Shown piece by piece: positions 17,972-25,274 of a stretch of DNA of 64,000 nucleotides. The position numbers and the translations under genes are program-made. This DNA comes from Photobacterium aquae (GTDB taxonomy: Bacteria > Pseudomonadota > Gammaproteobacteria > Enterobacterales > Vibrionaceae). The stretch's first letter is position 1. Every line of letters begins with the position of its first letter. A model generated the notes under the pieces. The model saw only the letters and a program-made list of their open reading frames with translations. It was not told the DNA's origin and did no database searches. The stretch is taken from positions 1 to 64,000 of the forward strand of contig NZ_LDOT01000030.1 of NCBI RefSeq assembly GCF_001029445.1. Reading direction: 5' to 3'.

Positions 17972-18898
17972 CTATGGCACACCGTGACCTTTCGAGGCTA
18001 CCCACACGCGATACCATTGCTCACGCGTCAAGGTAATAGAAAGGGCATCAACCGCCGCCTGCACGCGCTCTATCTTACCCGAGCCGATGATCGGCAATGG
18101 CTGTGAAGGCAGTCGACGAACCCAGGCATAAATCACCTGATCGATACTTGCGGCCCCTACTTCGTCGCGAATTACCTCAAGCTCGGTACGAACACGCACA
18201 GCCTGTTCACTGTTACCGGAAAAAATATCCCCGCCAGCCAGACATGACCACGCCATCGGCTTGATCCGCTTCATCTGCAGCATATCCAGCGTGCCATCAT
18301 GGCATACATCAAAATTCAGCGGGTTAATCTCAACCTGATTGGTAACAAGAGGCGCATCAAGACGAGACTGCAACAATTCAAACTGCGATGGGGTAAAGTT
18401 AGAGACACCAAAATGGTTAACCTTACCCTGCTGCTTAAGCTCGCCAAATGCCTCTGCCACCTCGTCGGCATTCATAAGCACATCCGGACGGTGGATCAGC
18501 AGCACATCGATATTCTCGACATTAAGGCGTGCCAGAGAATTATTGACCGACTCAATAATATGAGCCTTGCCGGTATCATAATGGTTGATTTTACGATCTG
18601 GGAACAGGCCTGAGCACAGCTTGATATCACACTTAGTTACTATCTCAATCTGGTCACGGATGCTCGGCTCTATCGCCATTGCCTCACCAAACAGCTGCTC
18701 GCAATGATAATCACCGTAAATATCTGCATGATCAACAGTGGAAATCCCTAGCTCAATATGCTGCTTAAGGAAAGTTAACCGCTGCTGCGGGGTCATATTC
18801 CATGCACCAAGGCGCCAATAGCCTTGAATCAACTCGGAAAACTGCGGGCCCATTTGCCCATCTCGGATCTGCGGCGCAATATCTACTTTAGCCACCAT
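17972..18898 (-). CDS. ydhF: Aldo/keto reductase, YdhF-type
   Basis: A 308-residue NADPH-dependent oxidoreductase. The catalytic tetrad region is visible as DHADIYGDY (Asp and Tyr), a Lys in EIVTKCDIK and LLIHRPD (His). The C-terminal PIIGSGKIERVQAA forms the cofactor-binding site. Its length and sequence track E. coli YdhF almost motif by motif (GYWRL, NHFGVSNFTPSQF, AWSCL). Substrate is unknown. The frame runs open to 19048, but the ATG at 18898 has GGAG upstream and gives the family N-terminus. It converges on the cellulose operon and diverges from the zinc-ribbon gene. Confidence 0.92.
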   Translation of the reverse strand: MVAKVDIAPQIRDGQMGPQFSELIQGYWRLGAWNMTPQQRLTFLKQHIELGISTVDHADIYGDYHCEQLFGEAMAIEPSIRDQIEIVTKCDIKLCSGLFPDRKINHYDTGKAHIIESVNNSLARLNVENIDVLLIHRPDVLMNADEVAEAFGELKQQGKVNHFGVSNFTPSQFELLQSRLDAPLVTNQVEINPLNFDVCHDGTLDMLQMKRIKPMAWSCLAGGDIFSGNSEQAVRVRTELEVIRDEVGAASIDQVIYAWVRRLPSQPLPIIGSGKIERVQAAVDALSITLTREQWYRVWVASKGHGVP

Positions 18899-19214
18899 CT
18901 TGGTACAACTCCATGTCTTGCCGAGATCAGCCATAACGACCAATCCTGAATGTATAAACAGCCCCATCCTAGGCACATTTCCTATCAACTGCAATGCCAG
19001 ATATATCAAAAAAGCGGGCGAAACCCACACTACATACCTATAGCGCATTCCAAAATAACATCCGGCCCCTGTTTACTCCTAGCGGACAGAAAAGACAGGA
19101 AAATCAGCCAAAATAGGCAAACTTGAGCATATATGTCGCAAATTAGCACCTTGAATTTTCAAACCTATGCATTTCAGAGTAAGTTGGGCGAAATATATTT
19201 CGCAAGGAGCTTCC

Positions 19215-19586
19215 ATGAAATGCCCTAAATGTCACAACCCTTTCGAGCACATTACTACCGCAATGGGAGACATTGAACGCTGTAGCGCCTGTAAAGGACT
19301 ATGGCTAGATAGCTATGAAATTGAAGATATGAAACCTCTGGCCAAAGATATCGATATCGGCCATAAATCACTGGGGAAACGCTTCAACGAAATCGACAAA
19401 GTTGAATGCCCGGTATGCCCCAACAATCCCCTATTGCGCATGGTCGATGCCAAACAACCACATATCTGGTACGAGAGCTGCCCGACTTGCAAAGGACGCT
19501 TCTATGATGCTGGTGAATTTACTGATCTCGCTTCCGTTGATCTTACGGACTTCTTCAAACGCTTCTTGGTAAAAGCACGCACGTAA
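19215..19586 (+). CDS. Small zinc-ribbon protein (zf-TFIIB type)
   Basis: A 123-residue cytoplasmic protein with two treble-clef or ribbon modules: CPKC with CSACKGLWLDSYEIEDM (residues 3-37), and CPVC with CPTCKGRFYDAGEFTDL (about 65-110). The CxxCxGxWxDxxE pattern is the TFIIB-type zinc-binding domain found in many uncharacterised bacterial proteins. Four CxxC pairs would bind two zinc ions. The 19167 reading adds 16 poor residues; AAGGAG lies before the ATG at 19215. Its role is unknown, possibly nucleic-acid or protein binding. Confidence 0.82.
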   Translation: MKCPKCHNPFEHITTAMGDIERCSACKGLWLDSYEIEDMKPLAKDIDIGHKSLGKRFNEIDKVECPVCPNNPLLRMVDAKQPHIWYESCPTCKGRFYDAGEFTDLASVDLTDFFKRFLVKART

Positions 19587-19866
19587 CATTACCGTATAAC
19601 TTAACCACCAAAAAGCAGGCCTCTCGGTAGATCGCTCTCGTTTACTATTCTATTGAGCATATTCCCAAAGAGAGGCCACACTAGCGATAAGGGCTTTCAA
19701 AAAAATTATCAGAGACATCTCCCATCTTGCCTGCCACCAATCTGCATCTCAAAAGAAAAAATTCCCTCTGCTTGCAAAACTCGCTGATGACTTCAGCAAT
19801 GATCCGATAACAGTGCCATGATGATGCTGTTTTCTTATTTTGAACATCAGCAAAAGGATTTGCACA

Positions 19867-20097
19867 ATGATTCAAGCCTACATCTTTGTTTTCAAAACAC
19901 TACTCTGCCTAACTATACTCGGCATCGCTGCTTTTGCGCTCGGCAACATTGCCGGGCAGTGGCTCTATGGCAATACAGTAGAACTGACGGCCTTACATGT
20001 GCTCGCCATCATCATCGCCCTGCCGACAATCAAACCGTTTATCCGGCTATTTGAAAAACAAACCAATCATCCACCCATAAATCCAATCGTTCAATAA
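19867..20097 (+). CDS. Small two-helix membrane protein
   Basis: A 76-residue product with two hydrophobic stretches (FVFKTLLCLTILGIAAFALG and LTALHVLAIIIALPTIKPF) and a polar C-terminus. It has no recognised family. AAAGGAT sits seven bases before the ATG at 19867; the in-frame ATG at 19840 has no such site. A second short frame follows closely downstream, suggesting a small transcript of membrane peptides and the acetyltransferase. Confidence 0.6.
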   Translation: MIQAYIFVFKTLLCLTILGIAAFALGNIAGQWLYGNTVELTALHVLAIIIALPTIKPFIRLFEKQTNHPPINPIVQ

Positions 20098-20108
20098 CGG
20101 AAAATACA

Positions 20109-20247
20109 ATGGGAAAACGATTCGGATGAGAATCCCCCCCGAAACATCAACAAAAAGAAGCGCAATCTCTTTCTAATTGGCGCATTCTGGGGTATTTTCC
20201 CGCCCATTATTATTAGGAGAACAAAAACGTTACCGCAATGGGTCTAA
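20109..20247 (+). pseudogene. Possible frameshifted small membrane protein gene
   Basis: Starting at an ATG 11 bases after the preceding gene, the frame reads MGKRF and then stops at a GGATGA. If one G in CGGATG is skipped, the frame continues as DENPP, a KKKRN stretch, then LFLIGAFWGIFPPIIIRR, ending at 20247. The spliced product would be a coherent 45-residue basic one-helix membrane protein. This could be a real frameshift, a sequencing error or coincidence. Confidence 0.35.
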
Positions 20248-20720
20248 AAGCCTTTACTGAAAACGACTACTGGCAACTCACCGAATGGATTGACTCCGAT
20301 GAGCTTAACGTTCTTTGGAGCGGAAGCACATTCCAGTATCCACTAACCTTCCGCCAGCTCGATTTGCATTATTCCAAAAAGGAAGTCATTCCCTTTCTGT
20401 TTACAGTTGATGGGCAACATGCCGGATTTATCGAACTGTTCAAAGTCTCCGACACCAGCTACCGGCTATGCCGAGTCTTTATTGCCGAAGACTACCGCGG
20501 CCAGCAGCACAGCAAGCAGATGATCACTACTGCTATCCACTATGCGCAGAGTAAACTCAGTGCAACCGATATTACCTTGAACGTGTTTGCCCACAATACA
20601 CCCGCCCTTCGCTGCTACCGCAAACTTGGCTTTGTCGAATATCAGGCAGAGAGCCCCAACAAAACAAAACCACGTACGCCAAACCGCTGGCAACCCATCA
20701 CTATGCGGTGGCAAAACTAG
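20238..20720 (+). CDS. GNAT-family N-acetyltransferase
   Basis: A 160-residue GNAT protein. The acetyl-CoA-binding loop is seen in CRVFIAEDYRGQQHSKQM (RGQQHS in place of the common RGxGxG/A), and the NTPALRCYRKLGF stretch near residue 120 is the usual motif B. The substrate is unknown. The start is odd: the only in-frame ATG is at 20238, yet the strong AGGAGA at 20215-20220 is 17 bases away and an in-frame stop lies just before it. Translation may rely on coupling with the upstream short frame. Confidence 0.82.
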   Translation: MGLKAFTENDYWQLTEWIDSDELNVLWSGSTFQYPLTFRQLDLHYSKKEVIPFLFTVDGQHAGFIELFKVSDTSYRLCRVFIAEDYRGQQHSKQMITTAIHYAQSKLSATDITLNVFAHNTPALRCYRKLGFVEYQAESPNKTKPRTPNRWQPITMRWQN

Positions 20721-20734
20721 CTACTACCACCTAG

Positions 20735-20763
20735 CAAAACGCCCGAATTAATCGGGCGTTTTG
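20735..20763. terminator. Bidirectional terminator
   Basis: A perfect 12-bp stem CAAAACGCCCGA with a 5-base loop has A-rich and T-rich arms, so it can serve both the acetyltransferase and the minus-strand CatB-like fragment. Confidence 0.85.
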
Positions 20764-20827
20764 AAGAGGCAAGCAAATTAATCGCTGCACATTACGTTCC
20801 ACTAACAATCAGAAAAGCATTGTATGG

Positions 20828-21289
20828 TCATCGCAGCCTATTTTCCTCATCATAAGCGAAAGCTGCACATTTCAGTTGTTGAATATCCTTTGTCACGACG
20901 CTATTAGCGGCCACTATCGCGCCCTCACCGATAGTTACACCTGGCATTACCATTGATCTCATTCCAAGCCATGCACCATCACCAATATGAGTGTCACCTT
21001 TACCTATATATGCTTCATCGATAACATCCATAAATAGATATAAACAAAACCAATCCGCTCTATGAGTGTGATTTCCGCCCATCAATATAACGACTTCAGC
21101 AGCAATACAAAAATAATCGCCAATATAGAGTTTGTCGATATCCCACCGTGGCTCCCAATTACAACTAATTTCATCACCATGCAGATATCGGACGACCGAC
21201 TCTTCAAATCCCTTATCCCAGCAATCACTGTAATAACTATGTGTTCCCTTTATGATGATATTGGCGTTCGTTACCACCTCATGCAACAA
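20828..21289 (-). pseudogene. Truncated CatB/Vat-like xenobiotic acetyltransferase
   Basis: The 153-residue frame shows left-handed beta-helix hexapeptide repeats (YIGKGDTHIGDGAWLG, MPGVTIGEGAIVAANSVV) and the family stretch KLYIGDYFCIAAEVVILMGG. The catalytic His of the family lies in the GGNHTHRADW loop. Known members are about 210 residues. Here the N-terminus starts at a TTG without a ribosome site directly after a stop, so about 20 residues are lost. The C-terminus leaves the family after VVTKDIQ, losing the GGNP motif and final helices. It is probably a decayed copy and should not be read as functional chloramphenicol or streptogramin resistance. Confidence 0.65.
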
Positions 21290-21575
21290 TTAAAATTTTG
21301 ACCAATGTTTCTTTTGCATTCCTAACCTCAAACTAATGTTATATATATTTAATCTATAAAAACATTATAATCGTCAGTGAATTCTCGGCTGTTTTAACAA
21401 AGGAATTAGTTGCATAATAACACTCTATAAATTTGAGCGGTAAATGATAGCACATAATAAATCATATAAATGCCACTTATCCAGATTTTGGCATGGGTGA
21501 TTCTGACTAGATTCAAGACTCAGCCTTGTCACTCTCGCTGCAATATCGACCTTGCTGGCTATCTTTTATGTAGCG

Positions 21576-21963
21576 CTATGGTTGTGTATCAGCGATGAAA
21601 TTATCCGGGAGTATTTCTATTACGGCGATATTCTTCATACGATTTTTTATAAACTGGAACCTAGCAATATCATTATCTTTCAATGGAGCCTTACCAAGCT
21701 TTCGCAATAAGTCTTTATACATATAACCAGACCGAAAAAAAACAAGGTCTAATCTCGACAAAGCAAAGTGCTGCCTCGATAGCCTGAGGATCACCGTGTA
21801 GTATACGCTCATACGCTCCAATTAATCCCCCAGGAAAAGCTAGAGTATCGTAGTTGGAATGGAATTATTCACATGCAGACTGCCACTCCCTATATTTGTG
21901 AATGTTTTTCTCTCGACTCTTAAAAGTTTCATGAACTCTCAAATGAAGAGCATTAATTATTTT
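21576..21963 (-). pseudogene. Decayed gene: frameshift plus stop within a conserved-looking protein
   Basis: Reading the minus strand in two frames rebuilds one protein. The upstream part reads LHLRVHETFKSREKN, WQSACE, a TAA stop, then FHSNYDTLAFPGGLIGAYER and GDPQAIEAALCFVEIRPCFF. At the run of eight T (about 21735-21745) the frame shifts and continues FRSGYMYKDLLRKLGKAPL to a stop at 21576. The joined sequence, especially AALCFVEIRPxFFRSGYMYKD, resembles a hypothetical-protein family I remember but cannot name. One stop and one frameshift make it a pseudogene. Confidence 0.6.
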
Positions 21964-22033
21964 TCATTTCCCTTAATAATTAAATTAAAATATCCCATTT
22001 AAACACCTAACCAATGAGATACACCAACCATAT

Positions 22034-22219
22034 TTAATAAATGTTATTCTCAAACAAAGTGACACACAAATATCCATCAGAAAAGTGCCAACTGCGTGAT
22101 ACATCTCCATATTTTCTATAGCATTCATTACATATATCAACATTTCTTTGATATGAATCCATAAAATAAACATTACCCATATCAACCAACAAATTTTGTT
22201 GTTTAATATTGCTCTCCAT
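22034..22219 (-). CDS. Hypothetical 61-residue protein
   Basis: A short frame with a CNECYRKYGD segment and an SWHFSDGYLCVTLFENN C-terminus. It lies in the AT-rich island and has no visible ribosome site. It starts only 24 bp from the divergent gene at 22244, which leaves no room for two promoters, so either start may be wrong. No family recognised; it may be another gene remnant. Confidence 0.3.
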   Translation of the reverse strand: MESNIKQQNLLVDMGNVYFMDSYQRNVDICNECYRKYGDVSRSWHFSDGYLCVTLFENNIY

Positions 22220-22243
22220 TTAATTTAGATTAGTTGGTAATAT

Positions 22244-22708
22244 ATGGAAATAAGAATTAGAGTTAGTGGTCTCGGCATGAATATCCCTAAAACATCATTT
22301 GGAGTTAATCTATTTTCAGGTTGTTATATAGAGACACGACCTAATCATGGAAATGCTCCCACTCATATTTATGGCATTATAGATACTCTATCGCTTGGAA
22401 ATGAGTCAGGTACAGTTGTTGTAGGTCATGCTGTTACAGACTGGATTAAAGTTACCAAACAAACATCTATTGATAGACTAAAACATGAGTTTCTGATTGG
22501 TAAAACGGCTGATATTGAAATAAAAGGATCGTCTTTTGGTAATAGTAAAGGAGATGTAAGTTTTAAGATTATTGATGAAAATGGTGATTCAATTACGGTA
22601 ATTGATAAATATGACATTAATATTAATGCTTTCCAACTGGCTACAACAAAAATACGAGGAAAAATACGTCATCAAGTTGTTGCACAAAAGAGTTCTGGAT
22701 TATGCTAA
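22244..22708 (+). CDS. Unknown 154-residue soluble protein, first of an overlapping pair
   Basis: A beta-rich, polar protein beginning MEIRIRVSGLGMNIPKTSFG with no signal peptide or membrane segment. Notable stretches are GTVVVGHAVTDWIKV, IGKTADIEIKGSSFG and GDVSFKIIDENGD. I do not recognise it, and I rejected Hcp or tail-tube identity. It has strongly AT-rich codon use unlike the flanking core genes, which suggests acquired DNA. Its last seven bases overlap the start of the next gene, a two-gene layout seen in effector-immunity or toxin-antitoxin pairs; that is only inference. The ribosome site is weak. Confidence 0.6.
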   Translation: MEIRIRVSGLGMNIPKTSFGVNLFSGCYIETRPNHGNAPTHIYGIIDTLSLGNESGTVVVGHAVTDWIKVTKQTSIDRLKHEFLIGKTADIEIKGSSFGNSKGDVSFKIIDENGDSITVIDKYDININAFQLATTKIRGKIRHQVVAQKSSGLC

Positions 22709-23031
22709 GAATAATTAACAAATCAATCATTCTCATTCATATTTTTTTACTATTGGGAATGTCTTTCATAATCCTTTCAAGAGATGAAGTTGAAGAAATA
22801 AGTCAATATCTATTTCCTCATTCAAATTTACTGATGGATTCATTATTAGTTGATAACGTTATTAATTACTATGGTCTTTTGATTCCATTCACATTGTTAT
22901 CAGTTATAGTTATAGTATATAAACAAGGACTAACAATGAGTAAGCAGATAATTATAAACACAATTACTTTCACAATATCGGCTGTATTTTTAGGTTTATT
23001 AATTAATGCATTGTATCCTATATCACCATAA
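22702..23031 (+). CDS. Unknown small membrane protein, second of the pair
   Basis: The 109-residue product has three predicted membrane segments: SIILIHIFLLLGMSFIIL, YGLLIPFTLLSVIVIVY and IITFTISAVFLGLLINALYP in approximate form. A charged loop (RDEVEE) sits between the first two. It overlaps the preceding gene by seven bases and shares its AT-rich codon use. No family recognised. A three-helix partner behind a soluble protein could be an immunity or anchoring protein, but there is no direct evidence. Confidence 0.6.
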   Translation: MLRIINKSIILIHIFLLLGMSFIILSRDEVEEISQYLFPHSNLLMDSLLVDNVINYYGLLIPFTLLSVIVIVYKQGLTMSKQIIINTITFTISAVFLGLLINALYPISP

Positions 23032-23094
23032 TAGAAATCAATAACTGTGTCGTAGCTGACATACATAACACAATTACTCAAACATCAAAAAGAC

Positions 23095-23255
23095 GGCGTT
23101 GTTGACAAAAAGAACTATCCACTAGTACTATCGAAATTAAGATAATAATTTGCTGCATGAGGGCACTAATTTCATCGATTATAAAATTATAGATAGTCAC
23201 AAGTTCTAAATAACAAAAATAAAAATGTATAGTTATGCTTTTAGTCAACAACGCC
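23095..23255. mobile_element. MITE-like element with 12-bp terminal inverted repeats
   Basis: A 161-bp AT-rich block is bounded by GGCGTTGTTGAC (23095-23106) and its exact complement GTCAACAACGCC (23244-23255). The ends resemble those of IS5/IS903-group elements from memory. No transposase frame fits inside. The flanks CAAAAAGAC and CAAAAATAT share their first six bases, possibly a decayed 9-bp target duplication. A chromosomal-integron attC was considered, but core sites do not fit well. Confidence 0.55.
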
Positions 23256-23382
23256 CAAAAATATTAGTGTTGTTATTTCGACAAATTTCTTGAAGCCATA
23301 ACGAATAACATGGACTCCCTTCCATTAGACTCTGCCACACTTGGTAAGCCTGAGTAAGAAACGTTCGGAGGCCGCTATGTTA

Positions 23383-23532
23383 CTATAATAATCCCATTTT
23401 TAGTGGCGCGAACGCCTTATAGAGATTGGACTTGCCGCTACCGTTGGCACCTGTGATCACATTTAGCGGTCCCAGTGGGATCACCAAATTAGGAATGGAG
23501 CGGTAGTTATTAATCGCCAAGGCCGTGAGCAT
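23383..23532 (-). pseudogene. 5' fragment of an AAA-family ATPase gene
   Basis: A 49-residue frame reads MLTALAINNYRSI, then PLGPLNVITGANGSGKSNLY, with a perfect Walker A (GANGSGKSN) of the RecF/AAA_21-type ATPases, and stops after KAFAPLKMGLL. Members are usually over 350 residues. The downstream region shows no continuation of the fold, so the 3' part has been lost, perhaps when the neighbouring AT-rich DNA was inserted. Confidence 0.7.
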
Positions 23533-23710
23533 AATATTCCCTGTTTATTTATACAGAGAGATCGTAGCATACACAGTGGTTACACCAAAACGCATCAGTT
23601 CAACATTGATGCAAAACCTTTGGCAATAAGCACCACCAGCGAAAGCCAAAAACGTAGACAAGGTTGCACTTCATCACGACGAGGCATATCGCTGGGTAAT
23701 AAAAGCAGAA

Positions 23711-24127
23711 TTAGAATTCTTGATTCATTTTTTCAAGACACTCAACCAAAATAGCGGCATGTTCAGGCTCAATATTTCGAGTAAGATCTTTCACCAAATC
23801 CAAGTGTAATTGATTATGGAGTCGGTGAATTTTCTCCCCGTCGCCAGTTAAACGCACGACAATCGAACGGCGGTCATCAGGATGGGCATCACGCTCAATC
23901 AAGTTGGCATTCACCAGCTTCTCAATTTGTACCGTCAAGGTCCCCGTCGTGATACCTAATTTTTGCGCCAGCTCTTTCATCCGCATCGCACCATGTATAC
24001 CCAGCACCTCAATAGTGTGGATTTGTGCTAGCGAATAACCGGTTTCTTTTACAACCGACATCTCCCAAGAAGACATCTTGTCATAAAACTCCGTTAACAA
24101 TTGATTCAGCGGTTCTAACTTGTACAT
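23711..24127 (-). CDS. MarR-family transcriptional regulator
   Basis: A 138-residue winged-helix regulator. The recognition region is MRMKELAQKLGITTGTLTVQIEKLVNANLI (in part), followed by the wing DAHPDDRRSIVVRLTGDG typical of MarR. Its first 13 bases overlap the end of the metal-efflux gene, so both come from one transcript. Two identical palindromes upstream of that operon (25065-25109) are the likely operators, making it an autoregulated efflux system. The inducing metal or ligand is not visible. Confidence 0.9.
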   Translation of the reverse strand: MYKLEPLNQLLTEFYDKMSSWEMSVVKETGYSLAQIHTIEVLGIHGAMRMKELAQKLGITTGTLTVQIEKLVNANLIERDAHPDDRRSIVVRLTGDGEKIHRLHNQLHLDLVKDLTRNIEPEHAAILVECLEKMNQEF

Positions 24128-25050
24128 AGGGTCGATGAGTGCATTTCAAGAGTAAGATGATGAATCTTATCAAACTCCGCCAACAATTGTTTATAGTCAT
24201 CAATTGTTTTATTGCTATTGGACTCAATGATAATCGCCGCTGAATAGTGATGAGCACTAATACGCCACACATGAATATCTTTTACGTTAGCATCAGGTGA
24301 TAATGCCGCCACTATTGATGCCTTGTAATCCTGAGCAATGCTTTCATCCAAAAGAATGGGTGATGTCTGCCAAATCAGAGCTAGTGTCCATTTGCCAATG
24401 ACCACCGCTCCAACCATCCCCATTACGGCATCAAGCCAGTTCCAGCCGTAAATCTTCCCCATCACCAAGGCAACAATAGCCAATACCGATGTCAGCGTAT
24501 CTGCCAGAACATGCAGATACGCCGCTCTCAAATTATGATCATGATGGTGTGAATGCCCATGCGAATGCCCATGCGAATGCCCATGCGAATGCCCATCATG
24601 ATGATGATCATTACCATGAAGAAGGTACATACTCAGCACATTGACCAACAAACCGATAAACGCGACACCGATTGCTTCGTTAAATTGAATGGGCTGCGGA
24701 TTCACCAATCGATGAGCCGACTCAACCAGCATAAGTAGAGCCACAATCCCCAAGGCAATAGCACTGGTATAGCCGCCTAACACACTCACTTTTCCAGTAC
24801 CAAACGAATATCTATCAGTACCAGCGTGTTTCTTCGCATAACGATACGCAAATAACGTAATACAGAATGCCGCCGCATGAGTCCCCATGTGCCAACCGTC
24901 AGCCAAAAGCGCCATCGAACCAAAGACGGTTCCGGCCACTATTTCAGCAACCATTGCCGTAACGGTTAGCAACAAAACGTAAAGTGTTCGCCTTTCCCCT
25001 TTCTTGTTGTGCTCAGAGAAGTAATGTTGATGTTCAGTTGGGAAATACAC
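24115..25050 (-). CDS. dmeF: Cation diffusion facilitator, DmeF-type metal efflux
   Basis: A 311-residue inner-membrane CDF transporter with six helices. Metal-site motifs are in helix 2 (ALLADGWHMGTHA, HxxxD-like variant with His and Asp) and helix 5 (HVLADTLTSVLA). Between helices 4 and 5 lies a histidine-rich loop with repeated GHSH units encoded by 12-bp tandem repeats. This arrangement, and the WHMGTHAAAF signature, fits the DmeF group that exports Co, Ni or Cd rather than ZitB. The cytoplasmic C-terminal domain has HVWRIS and HHLTLEMH. It is first in an operon with marR. Confidence 0.85.
   Translation of the reverse strand: MYFPTEHQHYFSEHNKKGERRTLYVLLLTVTAMVAEIVAGTVFGSMALLADGWHMGTHAAAFCITLFAYRYAKKHAGTDRYSFGTGKVSVLGGYTSAIALGIVALLMLVESAHRLVNPQPIQFNEAIGVAFIGLLVNVLSMYLLHGNDHHHDGHSHGHSHGHSHGHSHHHDHNLRAAYLHVLADTLTSVLAIVALVMGKIYGWNWLDAVMGMVGAVVIGKWTLALIWQTSPILLDESIAQDYKASIVAALSPDANVKDIHVWRISAHHYSAAIIIESNSNKTIDDYKQLLAEFDKIHHLTLEMHSSTLCTS
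24551..24598. repeat. 12-bp tandem repeat coding the GHSH metal loop
   Basis: The unit GAATGCCCATGC occurs three times exactly, plus a fourth copy differing in its last two bases. It encodes repeated His-Ser-His-Gly in the CDF transporter. Copy-number change would lengthen or shorten the loop in steps of four residues without a frameshift. Confidence 0.9.
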
Positions 25051-25064
25051 GGCGACTCCATTTG

Positions 25065-25109
25065 TTTGATTATCAAATTATTTGATAGAAGGTTAGTTTG
25101 ATAATCAAA
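25065..25109. promoter_or_regulatory. Twin MarR-type operators before dmeF-marR
   Basis: Two 13-bp palindromes of the form TTTGAT-N-ATCAAA lie at 25065-25077 and 25097-25109, with centres 32 bp apart (three helical turns). An extra TTTGAT half-site lies at 25081-25086 and forms a further palindrome with the first. They sit just before the dmeF start, where repression would block the promoter. Confidence 0.75.
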
Positions 25110-25274
25110 CAATGTCAACGATGCACTTTATAACCGAGTCATGCCTAAGCAAGGGTTACAGATAGATACTGTCTGTTTTTATTGCCAGAGAGTGACAATA
25201 AACAATACAACAAACAGCTACCTTAAATGTTCAATAAAGCGTATATATGCAGTATTCGCAAAAAGGATGAAACA

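Noticed and set aside
19618..19677. GGCCTCTC/GAGAGGCC inverted repeat after the zinc-ribbon gene
   Set aside because: The arms are 44 bases apart with no T-run, so it is not a good terminator and could be chance.
19681..19875. 64-codon minus-strand ORF beside the zinc-ribbon gene
   Set aside because: It lacks a ribosome site and overlaps the promoter side of the small membrane protein gene.
20828..21289. Functional chloramphenicol or streptogramin acetyltransferase
   Set aside because: Both termini are lost and there is no ribosome site; it is listed as a truncated relic.
22244..22708. Hcp or phage tail-tube protein
   Set aside because: Length and beta content are similar, but none of the conserved Hcp motifs can be aligned.
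23095..23255. Integron attC recombination site
   Set aside because: The inverted ends are 161 bp apart and lack clear R' and R'' core sites around a cassette; a transposon-like MITE fits better.
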